From Streptomyces sp. SM10 (GTDB lineage Bacteria > Actinomycetota > Actinomycetes > Streptomycetales > Streptomycetaceae): a DNA stretch of 64,000 nt. The stretch's first letter is position 1, and every line of letters begins with the position of its first letter. The notes under the pieces are model-generated. The model was not told the DNA's origin. It did no database searches and saw only the letters and a program-made list of their open reading frames with translations. The stretch lies in contig NZ_NEUF01000048.1 in the NCBI RefSeq assembly GCF_002910915.1, positions 186,001-250,000 on the forward strand, read 5' to 3'. Positions 54,141-62,283 of this stretch are shown in pieces. The translations under genes and the position numbers were made by a program.

Positions 54141-55379
54141 ATGCACGGGAGCGAGCGGACGCGGCCCCACCCCCTCGGGGAGGACCACGGCCCGGTCCGG
54201 TACGGGCCGCCCGCCCCCGATCCCGGTCTCCCGGTGCTGCCCGAGCTCGTCGGCGTGTTGGCCGCTTCCGCCGCGCGTACCCGTCCCGAGCCGCCGGGTG
54301 GCGGAACGATCCTGCGGGAGGCGGCCTGTGGCTACTGGGGCCGCCGGGGCCTGCACGGCGGCCCCGACGGCATCGCGGCGGCCCCGGGCGCCCAGCCCCT
54401 GCTCCTCGCGCTGATCGCCGCCCACGGCGGCGATGTGCTCATGCCCCGGCCCTGCCCCGCCACGTGGACGCCGCAGGCCCGGCTGCTGGGCCGGCCCGCC
54501 TACCACGTGCCGACGCCCGCCGAGTGCGGCGGCATCCCGGACCCGTACGCCCTGCTGGAGACCGTGCGCCGGGTGCGCGCCGAGGGCGGCCGGCCCCGAC
54601 TGCTCCTGCTCTCCGTGGCCGACGACCCGACCGCGACCCTCGCCCCGCCGGAGCTCGTGCGCGAGGCGTGCGAGGCCGCGGTCTCCGAGGGGCTGCACAT
54701 CGTCAGCGACGAGACCTGGCGCGACACCCTGCACCGGCCGCACGACACCGTCCTGCTCAGCCCCGCCGAGATGTGCCCCGACGACGTCACCGTCCTGTCC
54801 GACCTGGCCGGAGCGCTCACCCCGTCCGCCTGGCCGGTCGCCGTCGCACGCTTCCCGGCCACCGCGCGCGCCGCCGCGCGCCGTGCCCGGGTGCTCGACA
54901 TCCTCACCGCGCTCGGCGCCCTGGTCGCCGAACCGGTCGCCAGGGCCGCCGCCCACGCGCTGGGCGAACCCGAGGCCGTCACGGCCCGGATCCGGCAGGC
55001 GGCCCGCCTCCAGGCCCAGGTGGCCTCCGCCGCACACCGGGCGGTGCTCACCGTCGGCGCACTGGCCAGACCGCCGCAGGCCGGCCGTCATCTCTACGCC
55101 GACCTCGGCCCGCTGCGCACCCGGCTGGCCGCCCGGGGCGTCACGGACTCGATGGAGCTGGAGGAGTACCTGACGGAACGGCTCGGCGCCCCCGCTCCCG
55201 GCGGACACCGCTTCGGCGACGAACTGGGCGCACTGCGGGTGCGGCTGAGCACCGGACCGCTGCTCGGCTCAACCCCGGAGCAGCAGACGGAGTCCCTCAC
55301 TGCGGTGGAGCCCTTGAAATTGCCCCATGTCGCCAGAGCACTGAGCATTTTCGCAGCAGCCCTCGATGAACTCCGATGA
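54141..55379 (+). CDS. Aminotransferase class I/II fold protein lacking the PLP lysine
   Basis: A 412-residue protein with the fold I layout: a substrate-proximal domain, the GGPDGIAAAPGAQPLLLALIA phosphate-loop-like helix start, LLLLSVADDPTATLAPPELV (where NPxNPTG usually stands) and LHIVSDETWRDTLHRP (the DE-Y-like segment with Asp for the pyridine nitrogen). At the position of the Schiff-base lysine the sequence is LSDLAGALTPSAWPVAVARF, with no lysine. The only lysine I see in the whole protein is in PLKLPH near the C-terminus. So catalysis by PLP is not expected; it may be a pseudoenzyme or a regulator. ATG after GGAGGGAGG. Confidence 0.75.
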   Translation: MHGSERTRPHPLGEDHGPVRYGPPAPDPGLPVLPELVGVLAASAARTRPEPPGGGTILREAACGYWGRRGLHGGPDGIAAAPGAQPLLLALIAAHGGDVLMPRPCPATWTPQARLLGRPAYHVPTPAECGGIPDPYALLETVRRVRAEGGRPRLLLLSVADDPTATLAPPELVREACEAAVSEGLHIVSDETWRDTLHRPHDTVLLSPAEMCPDDVTVLSDLAGALTPSAWPVAVARFPATARAAARRARVLDILTALGALVAEPVARAAAHALGEPEAVTARIRQAARLQAQVASAAHRAVLTVGALARPPQAGRHLYADLGPLRTRLAARGVTDSMELEEYLTERLGAPAPGGHRFGDELGALRVRLSTGPLLGSTPEQQTESLTAVEPLKLPHVARALSIFAAALDELR

Positions 55380-55392
55380 CAGGAGCCTCTCG

Positions 55393-56418
55393 ATGACGGA
55401 ACAGACCGAGCGTCCGTTCGCCGGAGCCGGCCACGCGCCCCCGGGGCGTCCCGCCGCCGCTCCGCGCCGTCTCGGCGAGCTCCGGACCTGGCCCCGCACC
55501 TTCGCCGACCGGCTCACGGCCCCGCTCCCGGGTGTCAGGGGCATGACCCGTCTGGCCAGGGAGCGCGCCCTCCGGCCCAACGCCGAGGGGCTCCGCGGGA
55601 TCCACCGGCTGCCCTACGCCCCCCAGCCGCTGCCCGCCGTGGACAGTGACACACTGGCCGTCACCTGGGCCGGACACGCCAGCTGGATCGTGCGCATCGG
55701 CGGACTCACCGTCCTCACGGACCCGGTCTGGTCGCGGCGGATCCTCGGCACCCCCGCCAGGATCACCCCCGTCGGTGTCCCCTGGGAGGAACTGCCGCAC
55801 ATCGACGCGGTGCTGATCAGCCATAACCACTACGACCACCTCGACGCCCCCACGCTCCGCAGGCTCCCGAGGGACACCCCCCTCTTCGTCCCCGCGGGCC
55901 TCGGCCGCTGGTGCCGGCGCCGCCGCTTCACCTGCGTCACCGAGCTCGACTGGTGGGAGTCGGCGGAACTGGGCGGGGTCCGCTTCGACTTCGTGCCCTC
56001 CCACCACTGGTCCAAGCGCACCCTCCTGGACACCTGCCGGTCCCTCTGGGGCGGCTGGGTGATCGGCGACGCGCGGGGGCGGCGCCTCTACTTCGCGGGG
56101 GACACCGGCTACGGCCACTGGTTCGAGGAGATCGGCCGCCGCTATCCCGGCCTCGACCTGGCCATCCTGCCGATCGGGGCGTACGAACCGCGCTGGTGGC
56201 TCTCGGACGTGCACACCGACCCCGAAGAGGCCGTACAGGCCTTCGAGGACCTGGGGGCCCGCGCCATGGCCCCGATGCACTGGGCGACGTTCGTGCTCTC
56301 CGCCGAACCGGTGCTCGAACCGCTGACCCGGCTCCGCACCGCCTGGCAGCGCGCCGGACACCCCCGCACCGACCTCTGGGACCTGCCGGTCGGCGGCTCA
56401 CGTGTCCTGGACGCCTGA
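55393..56418 (+). CDS. NAPE-PLD-like MBL-fold metallohydrolase
   Basis: About 341 residues of the metallo-beta-lactamase fold, resembling the N-acylphosphatidylethanolamine phospholipase D/UlaG branch. The zinc ligands are in ISHNHYDHLD (HxHxDH), in FVPSHHWSKR, FAGDTGYGHW (Asp) and MHWATF (last His). The ATG at 55393 has AGGAG seven bases upstream; the in-frame ATG at 55366 lies inside the upstream gene. It follows the lysine-less aminotransferase-fold gene by 13 bases, so the two are probably co-transcribed. The physiological substrate is unknown; a phosphodiester lipid is plausible from the family. Confidence 0.85.
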   Translation: MTEQTERPFAGAGHAPPGRPAAAPRRLGELRTWPRTFADRLTAPLPGVRGMTRLARERALRPNAEGLRGIHRLPYAPQPLPAVDSDTLAVTWAGHASWIVRIGGLTVLTDPVWSRRILGTPARITPVGVPWEELPHIDAVLISHNHYDHLDAPTLRRLPRDTPLFVPAGLGRWCRRRRFTCVTELDWWESAELGGVRFDFVPSHHWSKRTLLDTCRSLWGGWVIGDARGRRLYFAGDTGYGHWFEEIGRRYPGLDLAILPIGAYEPRWWLSDVHTDPEEAVQAFEDLGARAMAPMHWATFVLSAEPVLEPLTRLRTAWQRAGHPRTDLWDLPVGGSRVLDA

Positions 56419-56461
56419 CCGCTCCGGAAGCCCGGCCGTGTCCGGCCCGCGCTCCCGCCGC

Positions 56462-57082
56462 TCAGCCGGCCATGCGCGCCCGCAGCCGCCGCCAGAGCGC
56501 CGGCGTCCCGCTGATCAGCACCGTCAGCACGACCGCGGCCAGAGCGCCCTCCCACGGCTCGGCGAACAGCGAGCCGCCCAGGATCCCGATCAGCTGATAC
56601 GTCGCCGCCCAGGCCAGACAGGCGGGCACGTCCCCGCGGGCGAACTGCTTCAGCGGCATCCGGCCGAGGAGACAGGCCAGCATCACCGGGATGCGCCCGG
56701 CCGGCACCAGCCGGGACAGCACGAGCACCATCGTGTCGTGTTCGTCCAGCTTCCTCTGCGCCTGCGCGAGCCGCTCGGGGGCGGCCCGGCGGGTGATCGC
56801 CTCCAGCCACTTCGAACCGTTCCTGGACCGCACCCCGCGTTGCCCCAGCCAGTAGAGGCAGATGTCCCCGAGGAACGCCGCCCCGGAGGCCACGGCGAAG
56901 ACCACGAGCAGGGCGAACGGTGACGTCTGGTGCAACGTCACCACGGCCGCCGTACTCACCAGGGCCCCCGTCGGTACCACCGGCACCAGCGACCCCACCG
57001 CCACGAGCAGGAACAACGTCGGATAGCCGACGACCTGCTGCGTCGACTCCGTCGGCAGCTGCCGCAGCACTTCCTCTATCAC
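56462..57082 (-). CDS. DedA/VTT-domain membrane protein
   Basis: A 206-residue DedA-family (SNARE-associated/VTT) membrane protein with about five hydrophobic segments. The conserved part is LGDICLYWLGQRGVRS near residue 75 and RLVPAGRIPVMLACLLGRMP with the key Arg. DedA proteins act as lipid flippases or scramblases and influence envelope stability and proton balance. The GTG overlaps the stop of the MBL hydrolase gene (GTGA). The second gene of a two-gene unit. Confidence 0.85.
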   Translation of the reverse strand: MIEEVLRQLPTESTQQVVGYPTLFLLVAVGSLVPVVPTGALVSTAAVVTLHQTSPFALLVVFAVASGAAFLGDICLYWLGQRGVRSRNGSKWLEAITRRAAPERLAQAQRKLDEHDTMVLVLSRLVPAGRIPVMLACLLGRMPLKQFARGDVPACLAWAATYQLIGILGGSLFAEPWEGALAAVVLTVLISGTPALWRRLRARMAG

Positions 57083-57855
57083 CTACGGGCCACCGGCCTC
57101 ACATGCTCGCCGTGCCCCAGCCGGTGCACCGCCACGTCCGGTGCCACCCGCGCCGCCTGCCGCACGAACTCGTCCCCCGGCGAGTGGAACTCGTGCGGCC
57201 GGACCCCGTCCATCCCGATCGGCCAGTACGTGCCGTAGTGCACCGGCACCGCCGACCGCGGCTCCAGCATCGTCAGCACCTGTGCCGCGCGCGTCGCGTC
57301 CAGGTGGTGGTGGCCCAGGTTGGGCCCCCAGCCGCCGACCGGCAGCAGCGCGACGTCCACCGGTCCCACCGCCTCGGCCATGTCGCCGAACAGCCCGGTG
57401 TCCCCGGCGAAGTAGGTGCGGGCCTCGCCCTCGACGACGTACCCGAGAGCGGGTACCCGGTGCGGGCCGAGCGGCAGGCGGCGTCCGTCGTGCAGGGCCG
57501 GGACCGCGCGGACCAGGATCTCGCCGACCCGCACCACGTCCCCCGGCCCGACCTCGGTGACACGCAGCCCGCGGAGCCGGCGCAGCAGCCGCAGGCCCGG
57601 GACGGCCCCGACGGCACCCCGGGGCACGATCAGCCGGCTGCCGGGGGCGAGACGGGCCAGGGAGGGGAGATGCAGATGGTCGGAGTGGAGGTGGGAGATC
57701 AGCACCGCGTCGGCGACCGCGGCCTCGGGCGGCGGGAGCTCGCCCCGGCGGCGGCGCAGGTGCGCGAAGCGCCGCGCGAACAGAGGGTCGGTCAGTACCC
57801 GGACCCCGGTGTCCTCGATGGTGCAGGTGGCATGACCCCACCAGGTGACCTCCAC
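57079..57855 (-). CDS. UlaG-like MBL-fold metallohydrolase
   Basis: A 258-residue metallo-beta-lactamase-fold hydrolase of the UlaG-like family. Ligands: ISHLHSDHLH (HxHxDH), ALHDGRR (His), FAGDTGLFGD (Asp) and VHYGTYWP (last His). It has GGAGGAGG upstream of the GTG at 57855 and overlaps the DedA gene. It is the second MBL enzyme within 1.5 kb, of a different subgroup from the NAPE-PLD-like one, on the opposite strand. Substrate unknown; pairing with a DedA lipid protein suggests a membrane-lipid link, only as inference. Confidence 0.8.
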   Translation of the reverse strand: MEVTWWGHATCTIEDTGVRVLTDPLFARRFAHLRRRRGELPPPEAAVADAVLISHLHSDHLHLPSLARLAPGSRLIVPRGAVGAVPGLRLLRRLRGLRVTEVGPGDVVRVGEILVRAVPALHDGRRLPLGPHRVPALGYVVEGEARTYFAGDTGLFGDMAEAVGPVDVALLPVGGWGPNLGHHHLDATRAAQVLTMLEPRSAVPVHYGTYWPIGMDGVRPHEFHSPGDEFVRQAARVAPDVAVHRLGHGEHVRPVARR

Positions 57856-58028
57856 CGCCCCGCCTCCTCCTCCACGCCGTTCCCGTACGCGTACGAGGGT
57901 AGGCGCTCTGCGCCCTTCCCACGCCTGAGCGCCCCTTCACACCGGTCCTGGTCCGGCTGTCGACGGTTACGGAGTGCTACGGCGGGGGTAGGGTCGGGGT
58001 CAGTATCCGAGTGCGGGGGGATCCGTTC

Positions 58029-58430
58029 ATGGACGACGTCGTCGCAGACGTACGGGTGGCGGCCATCGCCAGCCTCACACCGCTGGAGGAGCTCGACGGC
58101 GACCCCTTCCTCGTCGACCCCCTGTGCGCCCGCTGGGCCGCGGACCGGGGGTACGTCGTCACCCGCCAGCTCCGCGTCCACGGGCTGCGCCCCGACCACC
58201 GCGCGCCGTGGCAGGGCTCGGGGGACGGGCAGGTCGAGGTCTTCGTGGCAGCCAACGACCGGGTGCTCGCGCGGGCGCCCGCCTCGGCCGGGGGCTTCGC
58301 CGCGGAGTGCGAGGACCAGGGCGTCCGTCTGGAATTCGCCGACCTGGAGGAGCCCGTGTACACGGCGCGCACGAAGGCCGGCGTCCACCGCGGACTCTCC
58401 ATGCCGACCGCGGGGTACGACGGCTGCTGA
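58029..58430 (+). CDS. Conserved hypothetical protein, 133 residues
   Basis: I do not recognise the family. The protein is acidic at both ends, has PLEELDGDPFLVDPLCARWA near residue 25, a central RQLRVHGLRPDHR, and YTARTKAGVHRGLSMPTAGY at the C-terminus, with one Cys at the very end. There is no signal peptide or membrane segment. The ATG at 58029 follows GGGGGA, which is a normal start, and codon use is like the neighbours, so it is probably a real, conserved cytoplasmic protein. Confidence 0.6.
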   Translation: MDDVVADVRVAAIASLTPLEELDGDPFLVDPLCARWAADRGYVVTRQLRVHGLRPDHRAPWQGSGDGQVEVFVAANDRVLARAPASAGGFAAECEDQGVRLEFADLEEPVYTARTKAGVHRGLSMPTAGYDGC

Positions 58431-58450
58431 ATCCCCCGGAGGGGGGCCGG

Positions 58451-58470
58451 GGTCCCGAAAGGTCCCGAAA
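58451..58470. repeat. Tandem GGTCCCGAAA pair
   Basis: Two adjacent copies of the 10-base unit GGTCCCGAAA in the gap between the hypothetical gene and the phosphatase-fold gene. Possibly a direct-repeat operator; function unknown. Confidence 0.6.
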
Positions 58471-58535
58471 AGGGCTGTGACAGGCTTGATGCGGGCCCAT
58501 GACGAGCACCGGGCCCGGACGTGAGGTGGAACGGC

Positions 58536-60845
58536 GTGAGTGACGGGCGATGGCGTGAGGCGGGGGGAGCCCTCATACGCGTGATCTCGGTGTGGGCCGT
58601 CTCCACCCTCACCCTGCTCGCACTCGCGGGAATCCTGCCCGACTTCCAGCTCCAGGCGGACGACGGCGACACCATCACGAGGACCGCCTTCACCGCGGCC
58701 TGGGGCGCCGGAGCCTTCGGTCTGCTCTCCGCCCTGGTGTGGCCCGTGCTCGTCCGGGCCCTGCTCGTCGTGCCCGCCCTGGTGCTGGGCGCCCTGGTCT
58801 TCTTCCTCAACGGCTCCCTGCTGCTGATCGCCCTTCGGCTCATCCCGGACGGGCGCGGCGACGCCGCCCCGGAGACCGCCGTCGTCGTGGCCGCCGTCAT
58901 GTCCGCCGTGGCCTCCGCGGTCTCCACCGCCCTCGCGGTGCGCGACGACGACGCCTACCGGCGCAGACTCTCCCGGCTCGCCGACCGGCGCCGCAGACGC
59001 AGCGGGGTGCCGAGCAGCCCGGACGGAGGGCGCGCCGGCCCGCCCGGGATCGTGTTCGTCCAGCTCGACGGGGTGGGGCACGACGTCCTGGAACAGGCCG
59101 CGGCCGACGGCCTCATGCCGACCGTGGCCGGCCTGCTCGCCGACGAGGCGGGCCACCGGCTCACCCCCTGGACGACCGACTGGTCCAGCCAGACCGGTGC
59201 CAGCCAGCTCGGCATCCTGCACGGCAGCAACTTCGATGTGCCGGCCTTCCGCTGGTTCGAGAAGGAGAGCGGCACCGTCATGGTCTCCAGCAGACCGGCG
59301 AGCGCCCTCGAACTGCAGCGCAGGGCCATCGCCCGCACCCATGACGGCGGCCTGCTCACCGTCGACGGCGCGAGCCGGGGCAACCTCTTCAGCGGCGGCG
59401 CCGACCAGCTCGCCCTGGTCCTGTCGATGGCCGCCCGGCTGGGCAAGGGGCGTCGCTCGCGGGCCGGCTACTTCGCCTACTTCTCCGACCCGGCCAACGC
59501 CGTCCGCACCGCGCTGTCCTTCGTCGCCGAGGTGGGTCGTGAGGTCGGCCAGTCGGTCCGCGCACGGGTGCGCAAGGAGTCCCCCCGGGTGAAGCGCGGC
59601 GGGCTCTACCCCTTCATCAGGGCCTTCGCGACCGTCGTGGAACGCGATGTCGTGGTCGCGGCGGTGATCGGCGACATGTTCGCGGGGCGCACCGCCGTCT
59701 ACGCCGACCTGGTCGCCTACGACGAGGTGGCCCACCACTCCGGGCCGCACAGCAGGGACGCCGAGAAGGTCCTCTCCCGCCTGGACCGTTCGCTCGGCCT
59801 CATCATGAAGATCGCCGACCACACCCCGCGCGGCTACCGGATCGTGCTGCTGTCCGACCACGGCCAGAGTCCCGGGGAGACCTTCGCCGGACGGTACGGC
59901 CTCACCCTCAAGGACCTGGTGCGGGCCGGCTGCGGACTGCCCGTACCCCGCAGGGCGCAGCGCACCCGCAGCGCCTCAGAGGCTCGTGACGCCGTGCGCA
60001 CCGCGCTGCACAGGCCGGTCGTGGGGGAGAAGGACGCGGAACAGCCCAAGTCCTTCGACCCCGTCGTGCTCGCCTCGGGCAATCTGGGACTGTTGTCGTT
60101 CCCGGACATAGAGGGGCGCGCCTCGCGCGAGCAGCTCGACCGCCGATACCCCGCCCTGCTCGGCACGCTGGCCGCCCATCCGGGGATCGGCTTCCTGCTC
60201 GTACGGAGCGAGAAGCACGGTTCGGTGGTGCTCGGACGCGACGGTGCGCAGGTCCCGGTGGCCGAGCTGACGGACGGAGAGGGCCCGATCGCCGTCTTCG
60301 GGGCCGGCGCGGCCGACGCGGTGCGGCGGACGGACGGCTTCCCGCACGTCGCGGACGTCATGGTCAACTCGATGTACGACCCCGGAACCGGCCGCGTGCA
60401 CGCCTTCGAGGAGCAGATCGGCTCGCACGGCGGGCTCGGCGGCGAACAGTCCCGGCCGTTCCTGCTGTGGCCCCGGACGCTGACGGATCCGCTCGACGCC
60501 GTGGCGGCGGAGACCCCGCGGGGGACCTCCCCGGACGGCCCGCCGGGGGTGCCCCCGGCCGGACCGGTGGGCGCGGAGGCCGTGCACCGGGTGCTCGCGC
60601 GCTGGCTGCGGGAGCTCTCCGGGCCGCAGGTGCCGCTCCGGCAGGAAGGGTTCGCAGGAGCGGTGCGGGCGGACGAGCCCTACATCGACGGGTCCTCCCC
60701 GATCGAGGGCGCCGCAGCGGAGGCAGCCGATCACCCGGCCTCCTCCGAGGGGCCGGTCGCCCGCTCCGAGGGGTCGCTCCGCGAGGTCGAACCGCTCGAA
60801 GCCCTTCCCGACCCCGGCGACGCCGTACCGGGCACACGCGGGTGA
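58536..60845 (+). CDS. Holin-like membrane domain fused to an alkaline-phosphatase-fold hydrolase
   Basis: About 769 residues. The first 145 residues hold four membrane helices resembling Phage_holin_4_2/DUF membrane proteins. After a basic linker (RRRRSG) comes an alkaline-phosphatase/phosphodiesterase-like domain (about residues 165-590). Its metal sites fit the Asp in VFVQLDGVGHD, the Ser/Thr pair in SSQTGASQLG (nucleophile), the Asp/His in VAYDEVAHHSGPHS, the Asp-His in LLSDHGQSPG and the His in GSHGGLGGEQ. The C-terminal 100 residues are Pro/Gly/Glu-rich. GTG 58536 follows GAGGTGGA. A membrane phosphodiester or lipid-headgroup function is likely. Confidence 0.75.
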   Translation: MSDGRWREAGGALIRVISVWAVSTLTLLALAGILPDFQLQADDGDTITRTAFTAAWGAGAFGLLSALVWPVLVRALLVVPALVLGALVFFLNGSLLLIALRLIPDGRGDAAPETAVVVAAVMSAVASAVSTALAVRDDDAYRRRLSRLADRRRRRSGVPSSPDGGRAGPPGIVFVQLDGVGHDVLEQAAADGLMPTVAGLLADEAGHRLTPWTTDWSSQTGASQLGILHGSNFDVPAFRWFEKESGTVMVSSRPASALELQRRAIARTHDGGLLTVDGASRGNLFSGGADQLALVLSMAARLGKGRRSRAGYFAYFSDPANAVRTALSFVAEVGREVGQSVRARVRKESPRVKRGGLYPFIRAFATVVERDVVVAAVIGDMFAGRTAVYADLVAYDEVAHHSGPHSRDAEKVLSRLDRSLGLIMKIADHTPRGYRIVLLSDHGQSPGETFAGRYGLTLKDLVRAGCGLPVPRRAQRTRSASEARDAVRTALHRPVVGEKDAEQPKSFDPVVLASGNLGLLSFPDIEGRASREQLDRRYPALLGTLAAHPGIGFLLVRSEKHGSVVLGRDGAQVPVAELTDGEGPIAVFGAGAADAVRRTDGFPHVADVMVNSMYDPGTGRVHAFEEQIGSHGGLGGEQSRPFLLWPRTLTDPLDAVAAETPRGTSPDGPPGVPPAGPVGAEAVHRVLARWLRELSGPQVPLRQEGFAGAVRADEPYIDGSSPIEGAAAEAADHPASSEGPVARSEGSLREVEPLEALPDPGDAVPGTRG

Positions 60846-60858
60846 GGAGCGGCGGGCG

Positions 60859-61914
60859 TCAGGCGGACGCGCGCCGCACCAGCGTCGGATGGAAGACCAC
60901 GGACGGTGCGGGACCGTCGCCGGGCTTGCCGATCTGCTTCAGGAGGAGCCGGGCCATCTCGGACGCCATCTCCTCCACCGGCTGACGGACGGTCGTCAGC
61001 GGCGGATCGCACGCCACCGCCGCGTTGCTGTCGTCGAAGCCCACCACGGCCACGTCGCCGGGCACCTCCCTGCCCGCACGCAGCAGGACCGGCAGAGCGC
61101 CCAGCGCCATCAGGTCGGAGGCGATGAACACCCCGTCCAGATCCGGCCGTTCACGCAGGAGCTGCCGCATCGCCGAGGCCCCGCCCGCGTGGGTGAAGCC
61201 GCCCTCGGCCGTCACCACGTCCCTGATGCCGTGCTGCTCGAGAGCGTCCAGGAAGCCGGTCAGGCGGACCTGCCCCGCCGGCATGTCCTGCGGGCCCGCC
61301 ACCGTCCCGATACGCCGCCTGCCCAGGGACGCCAGATGCTCGGCGGCCATCTGGGCCCCCGCCCGCTGGTCCGCCTCGACGTAGGTGAGGGGAGTGTGCC
61401 GGCGGGGGCGGCCCGCCAGCACGGCGGGCAGCCGGGTGCCGTGGAGCAGGCCGGGCAGCGGGTCGTCGGCGTGCGAGGAGATCAGCACGACCCCGTCGAC
61501 GTGCCCCTGGCGCAGATACGACAGCAGCTGTCTGCGGGAGGCCTCGTCGTCGGCCAGCATCAGCACCATCTGGATGCCGGCGGGCCGCAGTACGTCCACC
61601 AGCCCGGCGACCACACGCCCGAAGTGGGGGTCGGAGAACATCCGGCCGATGAAGGGCTCGGACACGGAGCGCCGTTCGCGCTCGGACACCACCAGGGCGA
61701 TCGAATCGGTCCGCCGGGTCACCAGTGAACGCGCCGCACGGTTGGGGACGTAGCCGGTGGTGGCCACCGCCTCCTCCACCACGCGCCGCAGGGCCGGGTC
61801 CACCGTGGTCGCACCGTTGATCACACGGGACACGGTGGCCCGGGAGACGCCCGCCACCGCGGCCACGTCCTCCAAGGTGGCGGGGCGCACGGGCGGTGAG
61901 ACGTCGGCAGTCAT
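60859..61914 (-). CDS. LacI-family transcriptional regulator
   Basis: A 351-residue LacI/GalR regulator. The N-terminal helix-turn-helix is ATLEDVAAVAGVSRATVSRV with the hinge region RAARSLVTRRT, followed by a sugar-binding domain (for example DGVVLISSHADDPLPGL and the C-terminal VVGFDDSNAAVACDPPLTTV). Regulators of this kind control sugar uptake or hydrolase genes. The nearest sugar genes in the window are far away. GAGAGCGCTCTC 186 bases upstream resembles a LacI-type operator and could be its own site. ATG at 61914. Confidence 0.9.
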   Translation of the reverse strand: MTADVSPPVRPATLEDVAAVAGVSRATVSRVINGATTVDPALRRVVEEAVATTGYVPNRAARSLVTRRTDSIALVVSERERRSVSEPFIGRMFSDPHFGRVVAGLVDVLRPAGIQMVLMLADDEASRRQLLSYLRQGHVDGVVLISSHADDPLPGLLHGTRLPAVLAGRPRRHTPLTYVEADQRAGAQMAAEHLASLGRRRIGTVAGPQDMPAGQVRLTGFLDALEQHGIRDVVTAEGGFTHAGGASAMRQLLRERPDLDGVFIASDLMALGALPVLLRAGREVPGDVAVVGFDDSNAAVACDPPLTTVRQPVEEMASEMARLLLKQIGKPGDGPAPSVVFHPTLVRRASA

Positions 61915-62283
61915 GCAGTCTTTATACCGGGTGATCCGACGGGCAGGCGAAGGGTTCCGGCACGTCAGCGGCCTTGCCCGCGCACAGCGCCCTCAGCGCG
62001 GCCAGTTGCTTCCCTTCGGTCGTGTGTCTCTTGAGGAAGAGCACGGCCCTCCTGTTCCGAGGAAGTGGGGTTCCTCTGACCGGTTGTCCGACCAGGATGG
62101 AGAGCGCTCTCTCAGTGAACGCAGAAGCATGACTTAGGCATGTCAATACTTTGGGGGCGGTCCTCAATTACCTTCCGCTTGTGAGGAGTTGGCTGGTTGT
62201 GATCATGGGGGAGCGTTCTCTCCCGAGGTGGTCCGGGCGGAGGGTGTGGGGCGTTGTCAGTGGTGGGCGGCAGGATGGTGGTC
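61915..62283. other. LacI/ligase divergent intergenic region
   Basis: A 369-base stretch, less GC-rich around 62110-62210. It contains the GAGAGCGCTCTC dyad but no gene with family similarity. Confidence 0.5.
62100..62111. promoter_or_regulatory. LacI-type operator GAGAGCGCTCTC
   Basis: A perfect 12-base palindrome centred on AGCGCT, the core shared by CebR- and BglR-like LacI operators. It lies between the LacI gene and the ligase gene, about 186 bases upstream of the former and 172 bases upstream of the latter. Confidence 0.55.

Noticed and set aside
57792-59861. 689-residue minus-strand frame
   Set aside because: Overlaps the holin/phosphatase and hypothetical genes on the other strand; low-complexity Gly/Gln/Glu/Asp, no family.
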